Source of the DNA: CAZIXN01 sp039180415
GTDB taxonomy: Bacteria > Planctomycetota > Phycisphaerae > Phycisphaerales > Phycisphaeraceae
Length of the DNA: 64,000 nt
Direction of reading: 5' to 3'
Assembly (NCBI GenBank): GCA_039180415.1
Contig: JBCDDH010000002.1
Coordinates: 1 to 64,000 of the forward strand
Both the position numbers and the translations under genes were made by a program. The notes beneath the pieces were generated by a model. That model did not search any database. It saw only the letters and a list, made by a program, of their open reading frames with translations, and was not told the DNA's origin. Positions within the stretch are counted from its first letter, which is position 1. Each line of letters opens with the position of its first letter. Below are positions 53,794-64,000 of the stretch, in pieces.

Positions 53794-55530
53794 TTAGGCG
53801 GCTTGGGCGGCGCCGGGCTGGTTTTTATCGGCCGTGACGGTTCGGGCGCGGTCGTCGAGCGCCGATTCGGCGGGGGTTTGGGGCGTCGCCGCTTCGGGCA
53901 AGGCGACGCGGTTCCCGGGCAGGGTGAACGTGAACGTCGAGCCCAGGCCGAGGGTGGACTCGACCCAGATGCGTCCGCCGTAGCTCTCGACGATGGTCTT
54001 GACGGAAGCCAACCCGACGCCCCGGCCCGCGATGACGTGGGTGCCGCTGTGGGTCGAACGGGCGAACACCTGGAAGACCTTGTCGACGTCTTCGGCGGCG
54101 ATCCCGCGGCCGGTGTCGGCGACGCTGATCTGCCAGACGTCCATGCCGTTGAACACGTCGGGCTCGAAGTCGCGGGTCCGTTCGACGGCGATCGTGATCT
54201 TCCGATCTTCGGAATCCATCATGTACTTGATCGCGTTGTCGAGCAGGTTCTGCAGCACCTGCCGGATGCGGTTCTTTTCGGCCCAGATGGTGGGCAGCTT
54301 GCCCTTGAGCTTGAGGGTGATCTTGGCTTGCCCCAGGTCGTATTCGAGGTTTTCGATGATGCGTTGCATCAGCGGGTGCATCTCGACCGCTTCGGGGCGG
54401 GTTTCCTTGGTGCGCAGGCGGGAAAGCTCGAGCAGGTCGGCGATCAGTTCGCCCTGGTGCTTGGCGTTCGCGGCGATGCGTTCGAGCTTGCTCACGGCGT
54501 CGTCGGGCAGCTCGGCCTTGTACTTCATGAGCATCATCTGCGCCATGCCGCCGATGTTCCGCAGCGGGGCGTTGAGGTCGTGGCTGACGGCCCGGAGGAA
54601 CTCGTTTTTGTCGTGGCCTTCGGCTTCGAGCTTGTCGTTGAGGTGGCGGAGTTCGGCGGTGCGTTGCTTGACCTGGTTTTCGAGCCGGGCGTTGCTTTCG
54701 GTGATCTCCTTTTGGGCCTGCACCAACGAGCGGACCATGGCGTTGAAGGCTTCGCAGAGGCGGCCGAGGTCGTCGTGGTTGGTGGTGTGGATCGGGGCGG
54801 GGATCTTGCCCTGGCTGAGCTGTTGCAAGGCTTGACGCAGCGCGGGCAGCGGGGCGGTCCAGCGGGAGATGACCAGCGTAGTCAGCGGGATCATGATCAG
54901 GCACACCGCGGCGGCGGCGCCGAACTGCAGCAGGTTGATCGACCAGAGCACCTCGGCGGCGTCGCGGTCGCGGACGCCGAGGGTCAGGTACCCGGCGATG
55001 GGCGGCGTGGCCTCTTCGGCGTCTGGGGCCGGCGCTTGGAAGACGGGCAGGCGGACGAAGGCGTAGTGGCCGTGCCGAGCGGAGACGCCGTCGGCGGTGG
55101 TGATGGGCCGGGCGTTCAGCGCGGCGGCGGACAGGCCGGCGTGGGCTTCGGGGTCACTGATGGGGCGATAGAGCACATCGCCGTGGACGTCGGTGATGGC
55201 GATGAGCGCGACGCGTGGGTCCCGTCGGAGGTTATCCAAGACCGAGCGGGCGTCGGGGCCGAAACCGTCGACGAGTCGGCCCTGCAGCGAGCCGGCGACG
55301 GCTTTGGCGAGTTGAACGGTCGTGCGTTGGTGGGCTTCAGACATGCCGCGGTACGCCAAGTGGTTCATGGCGACCGTGCAGGTGAAGGCCGGCAACATCA
55401 CCGCGAGGACGCTCCACAGGATCAGCCGCTGGCGGAGCGAGGGCATGCGTCGCCGGCGGGGTTTGCGGGGCGGTGGGCCGGCAGGTGCGTCGAAGGCGCT
55501 GGGCGGAGGCTGGGGGGCACGTGCGGACAA
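53794..55530 (-). CDS. membrane sensor histidine kinase at the head of the che operon
   Basis: 578 residues if it starts at a TTG (55530) that gives a Pro-rich tail; the ATG at 55446 gives 550 residues and is equally plausible, as neither has a clear ribosome-binding site. Membrane helix (about 34-56), periplasmic sensor (57-205, dCACHE/PAS-like), second helix (about 210-232), HAMP, coiled coil, HisKA with His in R-A-V-S-H-D-L-N-A-P-L-R, and HATPase with N-L-L-D-N-A-I-K-Y, D-T-G-R-G-I, G-R-G-V-G-L-A-S-V. No receiver domain of its own, so the REC-GGDEF protein downstream is its likely target. Ends G-A-A-Q-A-A. Confidence 0.9.
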   Translation of the reverse strand: MSARAPQPPPSAFDAPAGPPPRKPRRRRMPSLRQRLILWSVLAVMLPAFTCTVAMNHLAYRGMSEAHQRTTVQLAKAVAGSLQGRLVDGFGPDARSVLDNLRRDPRVALIAITDVHGDVLYRPISDPEAHAGLSAAALNARPITTADGVSARHGHYAFVRLPVFQAPAPDAEEATPPIAGYLTLGVRDRDAAEVLWSINLLQFGAAAAVCLIMIPLTTLVISRWTAPLPALRQALQQLSQGKIPAPIHTTNHDDLGRLCEAFNAMVRSLVQAQKEITESNARLENQVKQRTAELRHLNDKLEAEGHDKNEFLRAVSHDLNAPLRNIGGMAQMMLMKYKAELPDDAVSKLERIAANAKHQGELIADLLELSRLRTKETRPEAVEMHPLMQRIIENLEYDLGQAKITLKLKGKLPTIWAEKNRIRQVLQNLLDNAIKYMMDSEDRKITIAVERTRDFEPDVFNGMDVWQISVADTGRGIAAEDVDKVFQVFARSTHSGTHVIAGRGVGLASVKTIVESYGGRIWVESTLGLGSTFTFTLPGNRVALPEAATPQTPAESALDDRARTVTADKNQPGAAQAA

Positions 55531-55651
55531 GGGCGGCGGTCTCTAACGGGCATCGCGGGGACGATGGGTTTTGCGTCGAACCCATCGCCCCGTGGTTTCA
55601 ACATCGGTTCCCCGCCCGGACGGGTGAAGAGCCGCCCGGTAGACTCCGGCC

Positions 55652-56338
55652 ATGTCGCCCCCGCGCGGATTTCTCGGACGTTGGATCGGTACGCCGGGGC
55701 GAGCGCGTCCGCTACGTGGCGTCGTGATCGCCGGGGTTTTCGCGGTGTTGAACGGGTGCGCCTCGCCCGGAGGCCCGGCGGCGGATCTGCCGGGCGTGTC
55801 GCACGCCTTCCAAGTCGAGCCCGGCCGGCGTGTCGCCGCGTTGGAGGCCGCCGTGGCCACGCTCCGCGACGCCGGTTACGCCGTGGACCGGGCCGATTAC
55901 CGGCTGGGCGTGGTCACCACGCGCCCCGAGCCCGTCCCCACGGCATTGGAGCCCTGGCACGGCTCCCGCCAGCTCCAAAGCGATCCGTGGGCGGCCACGA
56001 GTACCCGCCTGCGGCGTATCGTCCGCGTCGATTTCGCGTCCGCGGAGGCCTCGGCCTCGGAAGTCCAGCTCTCGGAACAAGACCCCGCGGCCCCGCTGCG
56101 GCTGCGCGTCCAACTCGAACGCTACGAGTCCCCGGTGGTCCGCTTGGTCAACGCCGCGAACGGCCGGGTGTTCTCGTCCCTGTCCGACGTGCCCACGCCC
56201 TGGGCCCAGCGCAGCCTCCGATCGGCATATTGGCGACCCGTCGGCCGCGATCCCGCCGAAGAAGCCCGGCTGGCCGCCGCGCTAAGCCGCGCTTTGGCCC
56301 ACGCGCCCGCCGCTCGGTCCCCCGCCGTTCAACCGTGA
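55652..56338 (+). CDS. lipoprotein of unknown function
   Basis: 228 residues. Basic N-terminus, hydrophobic core and lipobox V-L-N-G-C (C36) predict a lipid-anchored envelope protein. The mature part has V-A-A-L-E-A-A-V-A-T-L-R-D-A-G-Y-A-V-D-R-A-D-Y-R-L-G-V type helix-strand units, a pattern seen in small outer-membrane lipoproteins, but I do not recognise the family. Divergent from the sensor kinase (121-bp gap); the transketolase gene follows 64 nt downstream on the same strand. Confidence 0.75.
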   Translation: MSPPRGFLGRWIGTPGRARPLRGVVIAGVFAVLNGCASPGGPAADLPGVSHAFQVEPGRRVAALEAAVATLRDAGYAVDRADYRLGVVTTRPEPVPTALEPWHGSRQLQSDPWAATSTRLRRIVRVDFASAEASASEVQLSEQDPAAPLRLRVQLERYESPVVRLVNAANGRVFSSLSDVPTPWAQRSLRSAYWRPVGRDPAEEARLAAALSRALAHAPAARSPAVQP

Positions 56339-56402
56339 CCCCGTTTCGATCGGCCTAACCTAGATTCCGCCCGACCCTTTTTCCTATCCGCACGAGACCC
56401 CC

Positions 56403-58385
<1,983 letters not shown>

Positions 58386-58440
58386 TCCCCGCCGCGAGCT
58401 TCCGCTACATTCCTGGTTCCCCCACGCCGGCACGACGCGA

Positions 58441-58461
58441 AAGCGCCGCGCCGGCGCTTTT
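58441..58461 (+). terminator. Rho-independent terminator after transketolase
   Basis: Stem A-A-G-C-G-C-C-G / C-G-G-C-G-C-T-T with a 3-nt loop and a further T-T, 56 nt past the transketolase stop and 24 nt before the GH52 start. It probably partly separates the two genes. Confidence 0.6.
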
Positions 58462-58484
58462 ACAAAGACCGAGAGAGACGCGCC

Positions 58485-60707
58485 ATGCCCATGTTCGACC
58501 CGACCTTCGTCAACACCTTCCACAGCCCGATCGGGGCCCACTGCTCGCTCACGCTCGGGATGCCCGCCAACGAGAAGAAGACCCACGGGGGCCTGGGCGT
58601 CCAATTGGGCAAACCCGCGGACGAAGACGTGTTCATCGGCGTGCAATCTGCCGACGACGAAAACCTGATCCAGGCCTTGCCCTTCTTCGTCGCCGACGAA
58701 AGCACCGGCTCGGAAGACTTCGTCGATTCGGACCTGGGCATGGACGACCACTACATGGGCGACCTGCCCGGCGTCCGCGTGGAGGCCTTCACGCCGGATC
58801 AAATCGTCCGACGGTTGGATGTGGGTTCCGACGTCTGGACCGTCGGCGACCTGACCGTCCGCATCGACTCGCCCGTCCGCACCCTGCCCGACCCGCACGC
58901 CAAGACGCCGGACCACGACGCGCTCAAGCTTGCGACCTGCCCGGCCGTCACGATCGAGTTGACCGTCGACAACACGAAGGGCGCCGCGCCCCGGGTGGTC
59001 TTCTTGGGTTACGCCGGCCACGACGCGTCCGAAAAGATGCGGCAGTTCGATCGCCCGGACGACCGCGAGCTCGGCGTCGTCGGCATCGCCCGCGGCTTCA
59101 CCCGCGGCTTCGCCTCGGCCGACCCGCGCGTCGTGTCCGGCCAAGCCTTTTCGCTCGCCGCGCTGGTCAAGCCCGTGAACCCGCAGAACCGCCGCTTCGC
59201 GCTGGGCCCGGTCGCCGCGCTCACCGCCGAAGTCCCCGCCGGGGCCCGAGAGACCTTCCGTTTCGCCGCCGTCTTCTACACGCCCGGCGTCGTGACGTCG
59301 GGGCAAAACTGTGCCTACTTCTACACCCGGTACTTCGACCGCCTCGAAACCGTCGCCAAGTACGCGCTGGACCATTTCGACGACTACCGCGGCTGGGCCG
59401 ACGACGCCGACCGGTGGTTGGCTCGAGCCGATACCCTCAATCCCGCGCAGCGCTTCCAGCTCGTCCACACCATCCGCAGCTACTACGGCTCGACCGAATT
59501 CCTCGACCGGCTGGATGCGTCGCGACACGCGGTCCCGCTGTCGCACGACGGTCGGACCCCGATGTGGGTCGTGAATGAAGGCGAATATCGGATGCTCAAC
59601 ACGTTCGATCTCGCGGTGGACATGCTCTTCTACGAGCTGCGGATGCATCCGTGGACCGTCCGCGACGTGCTCGAACACTACGTGGAACGCTACAGCTACG
59701 AAGACCAAGTGCGCTTCCCCGGCGACGACACGCTGCACCCCGGCGGCGTCTCGTTCACGCACGACCACGGCGCGAACAACCACTTCAGCCCGCCGCATTA
59801 TTCGAGCTACGAGGCTTCGGGCATCCGCGGCTGCTTCTCGTACATGACCCACGAGCAGCTGCTCAACTTCATCTGCACCGCGGGCACCTACCTGCACCAC
59901 ACCGGCGACACCGCGTGGCGCGATAAACACGCGGGTTTGTGGGAACGCCTGCTGACCTCCTGCGAGAACCGCGACCACCCGGAACCGTCGAAACGCAACG
60001 GCGTGATGAGCCTGGACTCGTCGCGGTGCGACGGCGGGGCGGAGATCACGACGTACGACTCGCTCGACACCTCGCTCGGCCAAGCCCGCAACAACGGGTA
60101 CATGGCCGTCAAGGGCTGGGCGTCGTACCTGCTGCTGGAGAAGGTCTTTCGGGACCGCGGCGAAGACGCGTTGGCCGAGCGCGCCGCGGCGCAAGCGAAG
60201 CGGGCCGCCGACACCCTGGTCGCAAACGTCGGCGGCGACGGCACCCTCCCCGCGCTGCTCAACGAAGAGGCCGGCGAGTCGCGGATCATCTCGGTGATCG
60301 AAGGCTTGGTCTTCCCGCAGCGCGGCGGCCGGGAAGACGCGCTCGCCGCGGACGGGCCGTTCGCGGCTTTGCTCGCCGCGCTGCGGACGCATACCGAGAA
60401 GGTCCTCCAGCCCGGCGTCTGTCGCTTCGACGACGGGGCATGGAAACTCAGCTCGACGAGCATCAACTCGTGGCTGTCGAAGATATATCTCAGCCAGCAC
60501 GTCGCCCGGGCGATCCTCGGCGTCGAGCTCGACCCCACCGCCGACGACGCGCACGCCGCGTGGCTCTGCCGGCCCGGCAACAACGCGTACTGGGCGTGGT
60601 CCGATCAGCACCACTCGGGCGTCGCGAAGGGAAGCAAGTACTACCCGCGCGGCGTGACCACGGCGCTCTGGCTGGACGAAGCCGGCGTCCACGACGCGCC
60701 GGGTTGA
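58485..60707 (+). CDS. glycoside hydrolase family 52 beta-xylosidase
   Basis: 740 residues, near the 705 of the Geobacillus GH52 enzymes. Releases xylose from xylo-oligosaccharides by a retaining mechanism. From memory of the family it matches throughout: N-terminal H-S-P-I-G-A, then M-W-V-V-N-E-G-E-Y-R-M (360-370), which carries the nucleophile Glu (E365 or E367), V-E-R-Y-S-Y-E-D-Q-V-R-F-P-G (401-414), S-P-P-H-Y-S-S-Y (436-443), N-G-V-M-S-L-D-S-S-R (506-515), and E-I-T-T-Y-D-S-L-D (521-529), where D526 should be the acid/base; then S-K-Y-Y-P-R-G-V-T near the end. No signal peptide, so it acts in the cytoplasm on imported xylo-oligomers. A xylose route with transketolase next door is inference. 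Confidence 0.93.
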   Translation: MPMFDPTFVNTFHSPIGAHCSLTLGMPANEKKTHGGLGVQLGKPADEDVFIGVQSADDENLIQALPFFVADESTGSEDFVDSDLGMDDHYMGDLPGVRVEAFTPDQIVRRLDVGSDVWTVGDLTVRIDSPVRTLPDPHAKTPDHDALKLATCPAVTIELTVDNTKGAAPRVVFLGYAGHDASEKMRQFDRPDDRELGVVGIARGFTRGFASADPRVVSGQAFSLAALVKPVNPQNRRFALGPVAALTAEVPAGARETFRFAAVFYTPGVVTSGQNCAYFYTRYFDRLETVAKYALDHFDDYRGWADDADRWLARADTLNPAQRFQLVHTIRSYYGSTEFLDRLDASRHAVPLSHDGRTPMWVVNEGEYRMLNTFDLAVDMLFYELRMHPWTVRDVLEHYVERYSYEDQVRFPGDDTLHPGGVSFTHDHGANNHFSPPHYSSYEASGIRGCFSYMTHEQLLNFICTAGTYLHHTGDTAWRDKHAGLWERLLTSCENRDHPEPSKRNGVMSLDSSRCDGGAEITTYDSLDTSLGQARNNGYMAVKGWASYLLLEKVFRDRGEDALAERAAAQAKRAADTLVANVGGDGTLPALLNEEAGESRIISVIEGLVFPQRGGREDALAADGPFAALLAALRTHTEKVLQPGVCRFDDGAWKLSSTSINSWLSKIYLSQHVARAILGVELDPTADDAHAAWLCRPGNNAYWAWSDQHHSGVAKGSKYYPRGVTTALWLDEAGVHDAPG

Positions 60708-60731
60708 TGGGAAGCCGATACGCGGTGACGC

Positions 60732-62006
60732 TCAGCCGGTCACGAGATCACCGAGCACCGGTTTGAGGAACTCCGCTCGCCAGCCGCGACGCAGCCGGTT
60801 GTCGGGCAGCGGCCGACCCTCGTCGTCGGCGCGCACCAGTTCGGTGAGTTCCCGCTTGCTCAACAGCATCGACGGGTCGATCGAGCGGTCTTCGGCGTGG
60901 CGGCGCACCGCCGGCCAAAGCCCCGCGAGCCGGTCGGCGGCCTCGTCGCTCATCGGCTGATGAATCGTCCGCTTCGGCGGCAGCTCGCCCGCCAACGCCT
61001 CAGCGGTGACGTCCACGATGGTCTGCGCGAAGAGTTCTTTGACGGGCCGGGGCACGCCCTTGCACGTCAACACGTCTTCGACCTTGTTGGGCTTGAGCTT
61101 CGCGAGATCGACCAGCGTCTGGTCGTCCAGGAAACGCCGCACGGGCACGTCCCGCGCCTCGGCCTGCGCGTAGCGCCACTTCCGCAGCGCGTCGCACACC
61201 GCCTGCTGACTCCGCCGCAGCCGCCCCGCGCCTTTGGCGCGCAGCTTCATGGAAAGCGGGTCGTTCCGCAGCGCGTCCGGCTCGCACAACGCCTCGAACT
61301 CCGCTTCGGCCTTGCCGCGGTGGCCGAGGTCGTCGAGATTCTTCGCGAGGCAATCCCGCAGCATCAGCAGGTACCGCACGTCGTTCGCGGCGTACATCCG
61401 CTGCGCTTCGCTCAGGGGCCGGCGGTCCCAGCGGCTGAACTTGTGGTCGGTGCCCAGGTCGATCTGGTCGCCGTGGGTGCACGCCTCGGCCATCAGCTTC
61501 CGCAGCGACAGCGGGTACGGCTTGCCGATGAACCCGCCCGCCACCTGCGTGTCGAACACGTTCGCGGCCGGCGCGTCGGCGAACCGCATCGCGGGTTCGA
61601 GGTCCTGCTGCCCGGCGTGGACGACCTTCTCCACCGACGCGTCGCCCAGCAGCGCCCAGAACGGCGTGGCGTCCATCGCCTCGCTGAGCGGATCGATCAG
61701 GGTGACCCGCTCGGTGGTCGCGACTTGGATCAGGCAGAACACGGGGTGGAAGGTCTGCTCGCCGATGAATTCGGTGTCGTAGGCGAACCGGCCGGCCGCG
61801 CGGAGCTCGCGGATCAACGCGGCCAGCGCGTCGTCGGTGTCCACCATCGCGGGCGCGTTGCCGGGGACCAACCGGTGCTCGAAGATCGACGGCAGAACGT
61901 CGGCGGCGTCGTCGTGGGTGAGCGCGTCGGCGATGCGTCGGTGGGGTGGCCGGTAAGTGGGCCACGCGTTGGCGTCGGACGTGGAAGAAGTCGAACGGGT
62001 TGGCAT
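60732..62006 (-). CDS. RNase D-like 3'-5' exonuclease
   Basis: 424 residues from the ATG at 62006. DEDD exonuclease domain: A-Y-D-T-E-F-I (first Asp/Glu), V-H-A-G-Q-Q-D-L (second Asp), and Y-A-A-N-D-V-R-Y (Tyr and third Asp, the DEDDy form), then two HRDC-like helical regions (about 225-300 and 325-400). This is the architecture of RNase D, which trims stable RNA 3' ends. The first ~40 residues are Ser/Thr/Pro-rich and unordered. Convergent with the GH52 gene and divergent from the antiporter gene. Confidence 0.9.
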   Translation of the reverse strand: MPTRSTSSTSDANAWPTYRPPHRRIADALTHDDAADVLPSIFEHRLVPGNAPAMVDTDDALAALIRELRAAGRFAYDTEFIGEQTFHPVFCLIQVATTERVTLIDPLSEAMDATPFWALLGDASVEKVVHAGQQDLEPAMRFADAPAANVFDTQVAGGFIGKPYPLSLRKLMAEACTHGDQIDLGTDHKFSRWDRRPLSEAQRMYAANDVRYLLMLRDCLAKNLDDLGHRGKAEAEFEALCEPDALRNDPLSMKLRAKGAGRLRRSQQAVCDALRKWRYAQAEARDVPVRRFLDDQTLVDLAKLKPNKVEDVLTCKGVPRPVKELFAQTIVDVTAEALAGELPPKRTIHQPMSDEAADRLAGLWPAVRRHAEDRSIDPSMLLSKRELTELVRADDEGRPLPDNRLRRGWRAEFLKPVLGDLVTG

Positions 62007-62213
62007 GGGGTCGTGACGCGGGGTGAGCGCTGGGGTGGTTCGGGGGGTTGGGGCTGCCGAGAAGACGCGTGGTCTTTGGAAGAAGATCGGGCGTATCGCC
62101 AAGCCGACGCCACGATGGGAGTTTAACGGCGTCCCGCCGCTTGTCGTAAGCTGGGGAATTCAGAGGCCGTACGGACGCGGCGCGACGCGTGAACCCCGAT
62201 CGAGCGGGCCGGC

Positions 62214-63905
62214 ATGAACTGGGACGTCCTGCAAGACGGCGTGGTGGTGCTGGCGGTGGCGATGGTGTTCGGCGCGATCGCCGAGCGGCTCAAGCAGAGC
62301 GCGATCGTCGGTTACATGCTGGCGGGCGTGATCGTCGGGCCGGCGGTGACGGGCGTGATCGACGACGCGGACGACAGCATCGTGAACATCGCGCAGCTGG
62401 GGGTGACGCTGCTGATGTTCACGATCGGCCTGGAGTTCTCGTGGAGCAAGCTGCGACGGCTGGGCTTCCGGGCGGTCGCGGCGGGGGGGCTTCAGATCGG
62501 CCTGACGCTGGGGCTGGCGGTGTTGGTGTGTCGGTTGTTCGGGACGTCGCTGCCCGCGGGGATCGCGATCGGCGCGGCGGTGGCGATGAGCAGCACGGGC
62601 GTGGTGATGCCGGCGTTGGCGCGGGCGGGGGACGTGGATTCGACGCACGGGCGGTTCGCGCTGGGCATCTTGTTGGTGCAGGACGCGGCGGTCGTGCCGG
62701 CGATCTTGCTGGTCGCGGCGCTGGGTGGCGAGGGGACGGTCGGCCAAGTGTTGGGCGACACGGCGATCAGCTTCCTGATCGTCGGCGGGTTCATCGCGTT
62801 TTTCGCGGCGTTCTCGGCGTACGTCCTGCCCGCACTTGTGCGGTTCGTGGCGCCGACCCACAACCGCGAGATGCCCGCGCTGTTCGCCATCATCACCTCG
62901 ATGGGGGCGGCGCTGGCGGCGCACCTGTGCGGCCTGTCGCCGGCGCTGGGAGCGTTCATCGCCGCGATCTTCCTGGGCGAATCGATCATCGCCACGCAGC
63001 TCCGCGGCGATCTGGGCGCGCTCAAGGTGATCTTCGTCACGCTGTTTTTCGCGAGCATCGGGATGTTGGCCGATCCGGTGTGGATGGGCCAGAACGTCGG
63101 GCTGGTGCTCGTGGCGGCCGCGTTGGTGATGCTCGGCAAGCCGCTGGTCGTGTACGCGGTGGGCAAGGCCATGGGCCTGACGCACCGGGCGGCGTTGTCC
63201 GCGGGGGTGTGCATGGGGCAGGTGGGCGTGTTCAGCTTCGTGCTGGCGCAGATCGCCCGGGATGGGGAAGTGATCGGCGACACGCTGTTCAACGTGGTGG
63301 TGAGCGTGGCCATCGCGACGCTGTTCGCCACGCCGTACCTCGTGCAGTTCGCGCCCGGGATCGGCATGCGGTACGAACGCCTGCTGCGGAAGATCGGCCT
63401 GGTCAAGCGCGGCGGCGGCGACGAGCCGGCCGGCGCCAAGAACCTCGCGGGCCACACGGTGGTGGTCGGGTTCGGACCGGCGGGCCGGGCGGTCGCGGAC
63501 CGCGTGTACCGCGCGGGCAGCGCGGTGGTGGTCGTGGATTTGAACCCCACGTCGGTGCTCGCCGCGCGGTCGCAGGGCATGCGGGCCTACGTCGGGGACG
63601 CTTCGAACCCGGACCTGCTCAAGCTGTTGCAGCTGTCCGGGGCCGAATCGCTGGTCGTGACGCTGCCGGACCACCGGTTGACGGTCGGCGTCATCGTCGA
63701 GGCGCGGCAGGTGGCGCCGAAGGTCCGCGTGATCGCGCGGGCGCGCTACCACCGCTACGTCGACCTGCTCGAAGCCGCGGGCGCGGACGTGGTGGTCGAC
63801 GAAGAGGCGAACGTCGGCGAACGCCTGGCGGAGATGCTCTCGTTGAACCAGCGATTGACCGCGGCCCGCGAGACCGGCGGCGACGTGCTGCGCGAGACGG
63901 CCTGA
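62214..63905 (+). CDS. monovalent cation:proton antiporter-2 (CPA2/Kef type) with TrkA-N domain
   Basis: 563 residues. N-terminal Na+/H+-exchanger domain (1-390) with about 12 membrane helices and the conserved G-L-E-F-S, S-S-T-G-V-V, F-F-A-S-I-G-M segments; C-terminal TrkA-N/RCK domain (about 415-540) with Rossmann V-V-V-G-F-G-P-A-G-R-A-V-A and acidic end of strand two (V-V-D-L-N-P), which binds NAD(H). K+ or Na+ efflux coupled to protons is likely; ion choice is not shown by sequence. The 207-bp gap to the divergent RNase D gene (62007-62213) must hold both promoters. Confidence 0.92.
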   Translation: MNWDVLQDGVVVLAVAMVFGAIAERLKQSAIVGYMLAGVIVGPAVTGVIDDADDSIVNIAQLGVTLLMFTIGLEFSWSKLRRLGFRAVAAGGLQIGLTLGLAVLVCRLFGTSLPAGIAIGAAVAMSSTGVVMPALARAGDVDSTHGRFALGILLVQDAAVVPAILLVAALGGEGTVGQVLGDTAISFLIVGGFIAFFAAFSAYVLPALVRFVAPTHNREMPALFAIITSMGAALAAHLCGLSPALGAFIAAIFLGESIIATQLRGDLGALKVIFVTLFFASIGMLADPVWMGQNVGLVLVAAALVMLGKPLVVYAVGKAMGLTHRAALSAGVCMGQVGVFSFVLAQIARDGEVIGDTLFNVVVSVAIATLFATPYLVQFAPGIGMRYERLLRKIGLVKRGGGDEPAGAKNLAGHTVVVGFGPAGRAVADRVYRAGSAVVVVDLNPTSVLAARSQGMRAYVGDASNPDLLKLLQLSGAESLVVTLPDHRLTVGVIVEARQVAPKVRVIARARYHRYVDLLEAAGADVVVDEEANVGERLAEMLSLNQRLTAARETGGDVLRETA

Positions 63906-63931
63906 AGAAGATCAAGCAAGCGCGAACGACG

Positions 63932-64000
63932 TTACGCCAGCGACGCTTTGACGCGTTGGTCGAGTTGTTCGACTTGTGCGGCGAAGACGGCTTCCTCTCG
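63932..64000 (-). CDS. C-terminal end of a gene cut by the right window edge
   Basis: An open minus-strand frame enters at the right edge and stops at 63932-63934, giving 22 visible residues (ending V-K-A-S-L-A). It is Glu/Gln/Ala-rich, suggesting a helical C-terminus. Too little is seen to name it; the convergent arrangement with the antiporter and normal spacing (26 nt) support a real gene end. Confidence 0.45.
   Translation of the reverse strand, partial: REEAVFAAQVEQLDQRVKASLA

Overview
The window is GC-rich and gene-dense. It looks like a planctomycete chromosome of the class Phycisphaerae. The signs are: many secreted proteins ending in PEP-CTERM sorting tails (V-P-E-P, hydrophobic stretch, Arg cluster), pairs of dockerin-like calcium loops just before those tails, outer-membrane lipid A/heptose genes (lpxK, hldE), a UbiX/UbiA quinone pair, and frequent GTG/TTG starts. 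That assignment is inference; there is no rRNA gene in the window. I see no tRNA, CRISPR array, prophage or classical transposase.

Layout. 1-5.0 kb (minus): a cut-off CARDB-like membrane protein, an ExbD-like protein, a PEP-CTERM metzincin-like protein, aroB and a membrane protein of unknown function. 5.2-6.0 kb: two small plus-strand genes. 6.0-10.6 kb (minus): the fatty-acid/phospholipid operon rpmF-plsX-fabH-fabD-fabG, interrupted exactly between fabH and fabD by a 438-bp unit with 36-bp perfect inverted repeats carrying a four-helix-bundle (S23-type) gene. 10.7-13.7 kb (minus): a lipid-kinase-like gene, slyX and a nucleoside transporter. 13.9-20.6 kb: hybrid sensor kinase, secreted caspase-like protein, HD-GYP protein, SIS sugar isomerase, thioredoxin-like protein. 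20.6-33.7 kb: six more PEP-CTERM proteins interleaved with purine-salvage/catabolism genes (M20 amidohydrolase, guanine deaminase, purE) and ubiX-ubiA. 33.9-37.6 kb (minus): dnaJ-like gene and clpB; clpB carries an in-frame palindromic insertion. 37.8-41.1 kb (minus): a ParA-type ATPase fused to a glycogen-binding CBM48 domain, followed by an unrecognised 602-residue protein. 41.3-44.6 kb (plus): maf-lpxK-hldE with start/stop overlaps. 45.0-46.2 kb: parB with two parS sites inside it and one just after it. 46.3-55.5 kb (minus): sensor kinase, response-regulator diguanylate cyclase, cheW-cheR-cheA-cheX-cheY-cheB. 55.7-63.9 kb: lipoprotein, transketolase, GH52 beta-xylosidase, RNase D-like exonuclease, CPA2 antiporter, and the 3' end of one more gene.

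How it fits together. The fab operon, aroB, ubiX/ubiA, maf, lpxK and hldE are envelope and cofactor housekeeping. The GH52 enzyme beside a transketolase suggests xylan-derived xylose feeding the pentose phosphate pathway. The chemotaxis operon has no receptor or flagellar gene here, so its input and output lie elsewhere.

Most interesting observations: (1) the ParA-CBM48 fusion with its partner, which could position or partition glycogen granules; (2) the inverted-repeat S23 unit that supplies the start codon and first codons of fabD; (3) an almost operon-wide Q/K-A-A C-terminal tail on the chemotaxis proteins; (4) parS sites encoded in frame inside parB; (5) a REP-like palindrome translated inside ClpB; (6) a secreted caspase-like protein with dockerin-like and PEP-CTERM parts. 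A 69-bp perfect fold-back at the left edge may be an assembly artefact.
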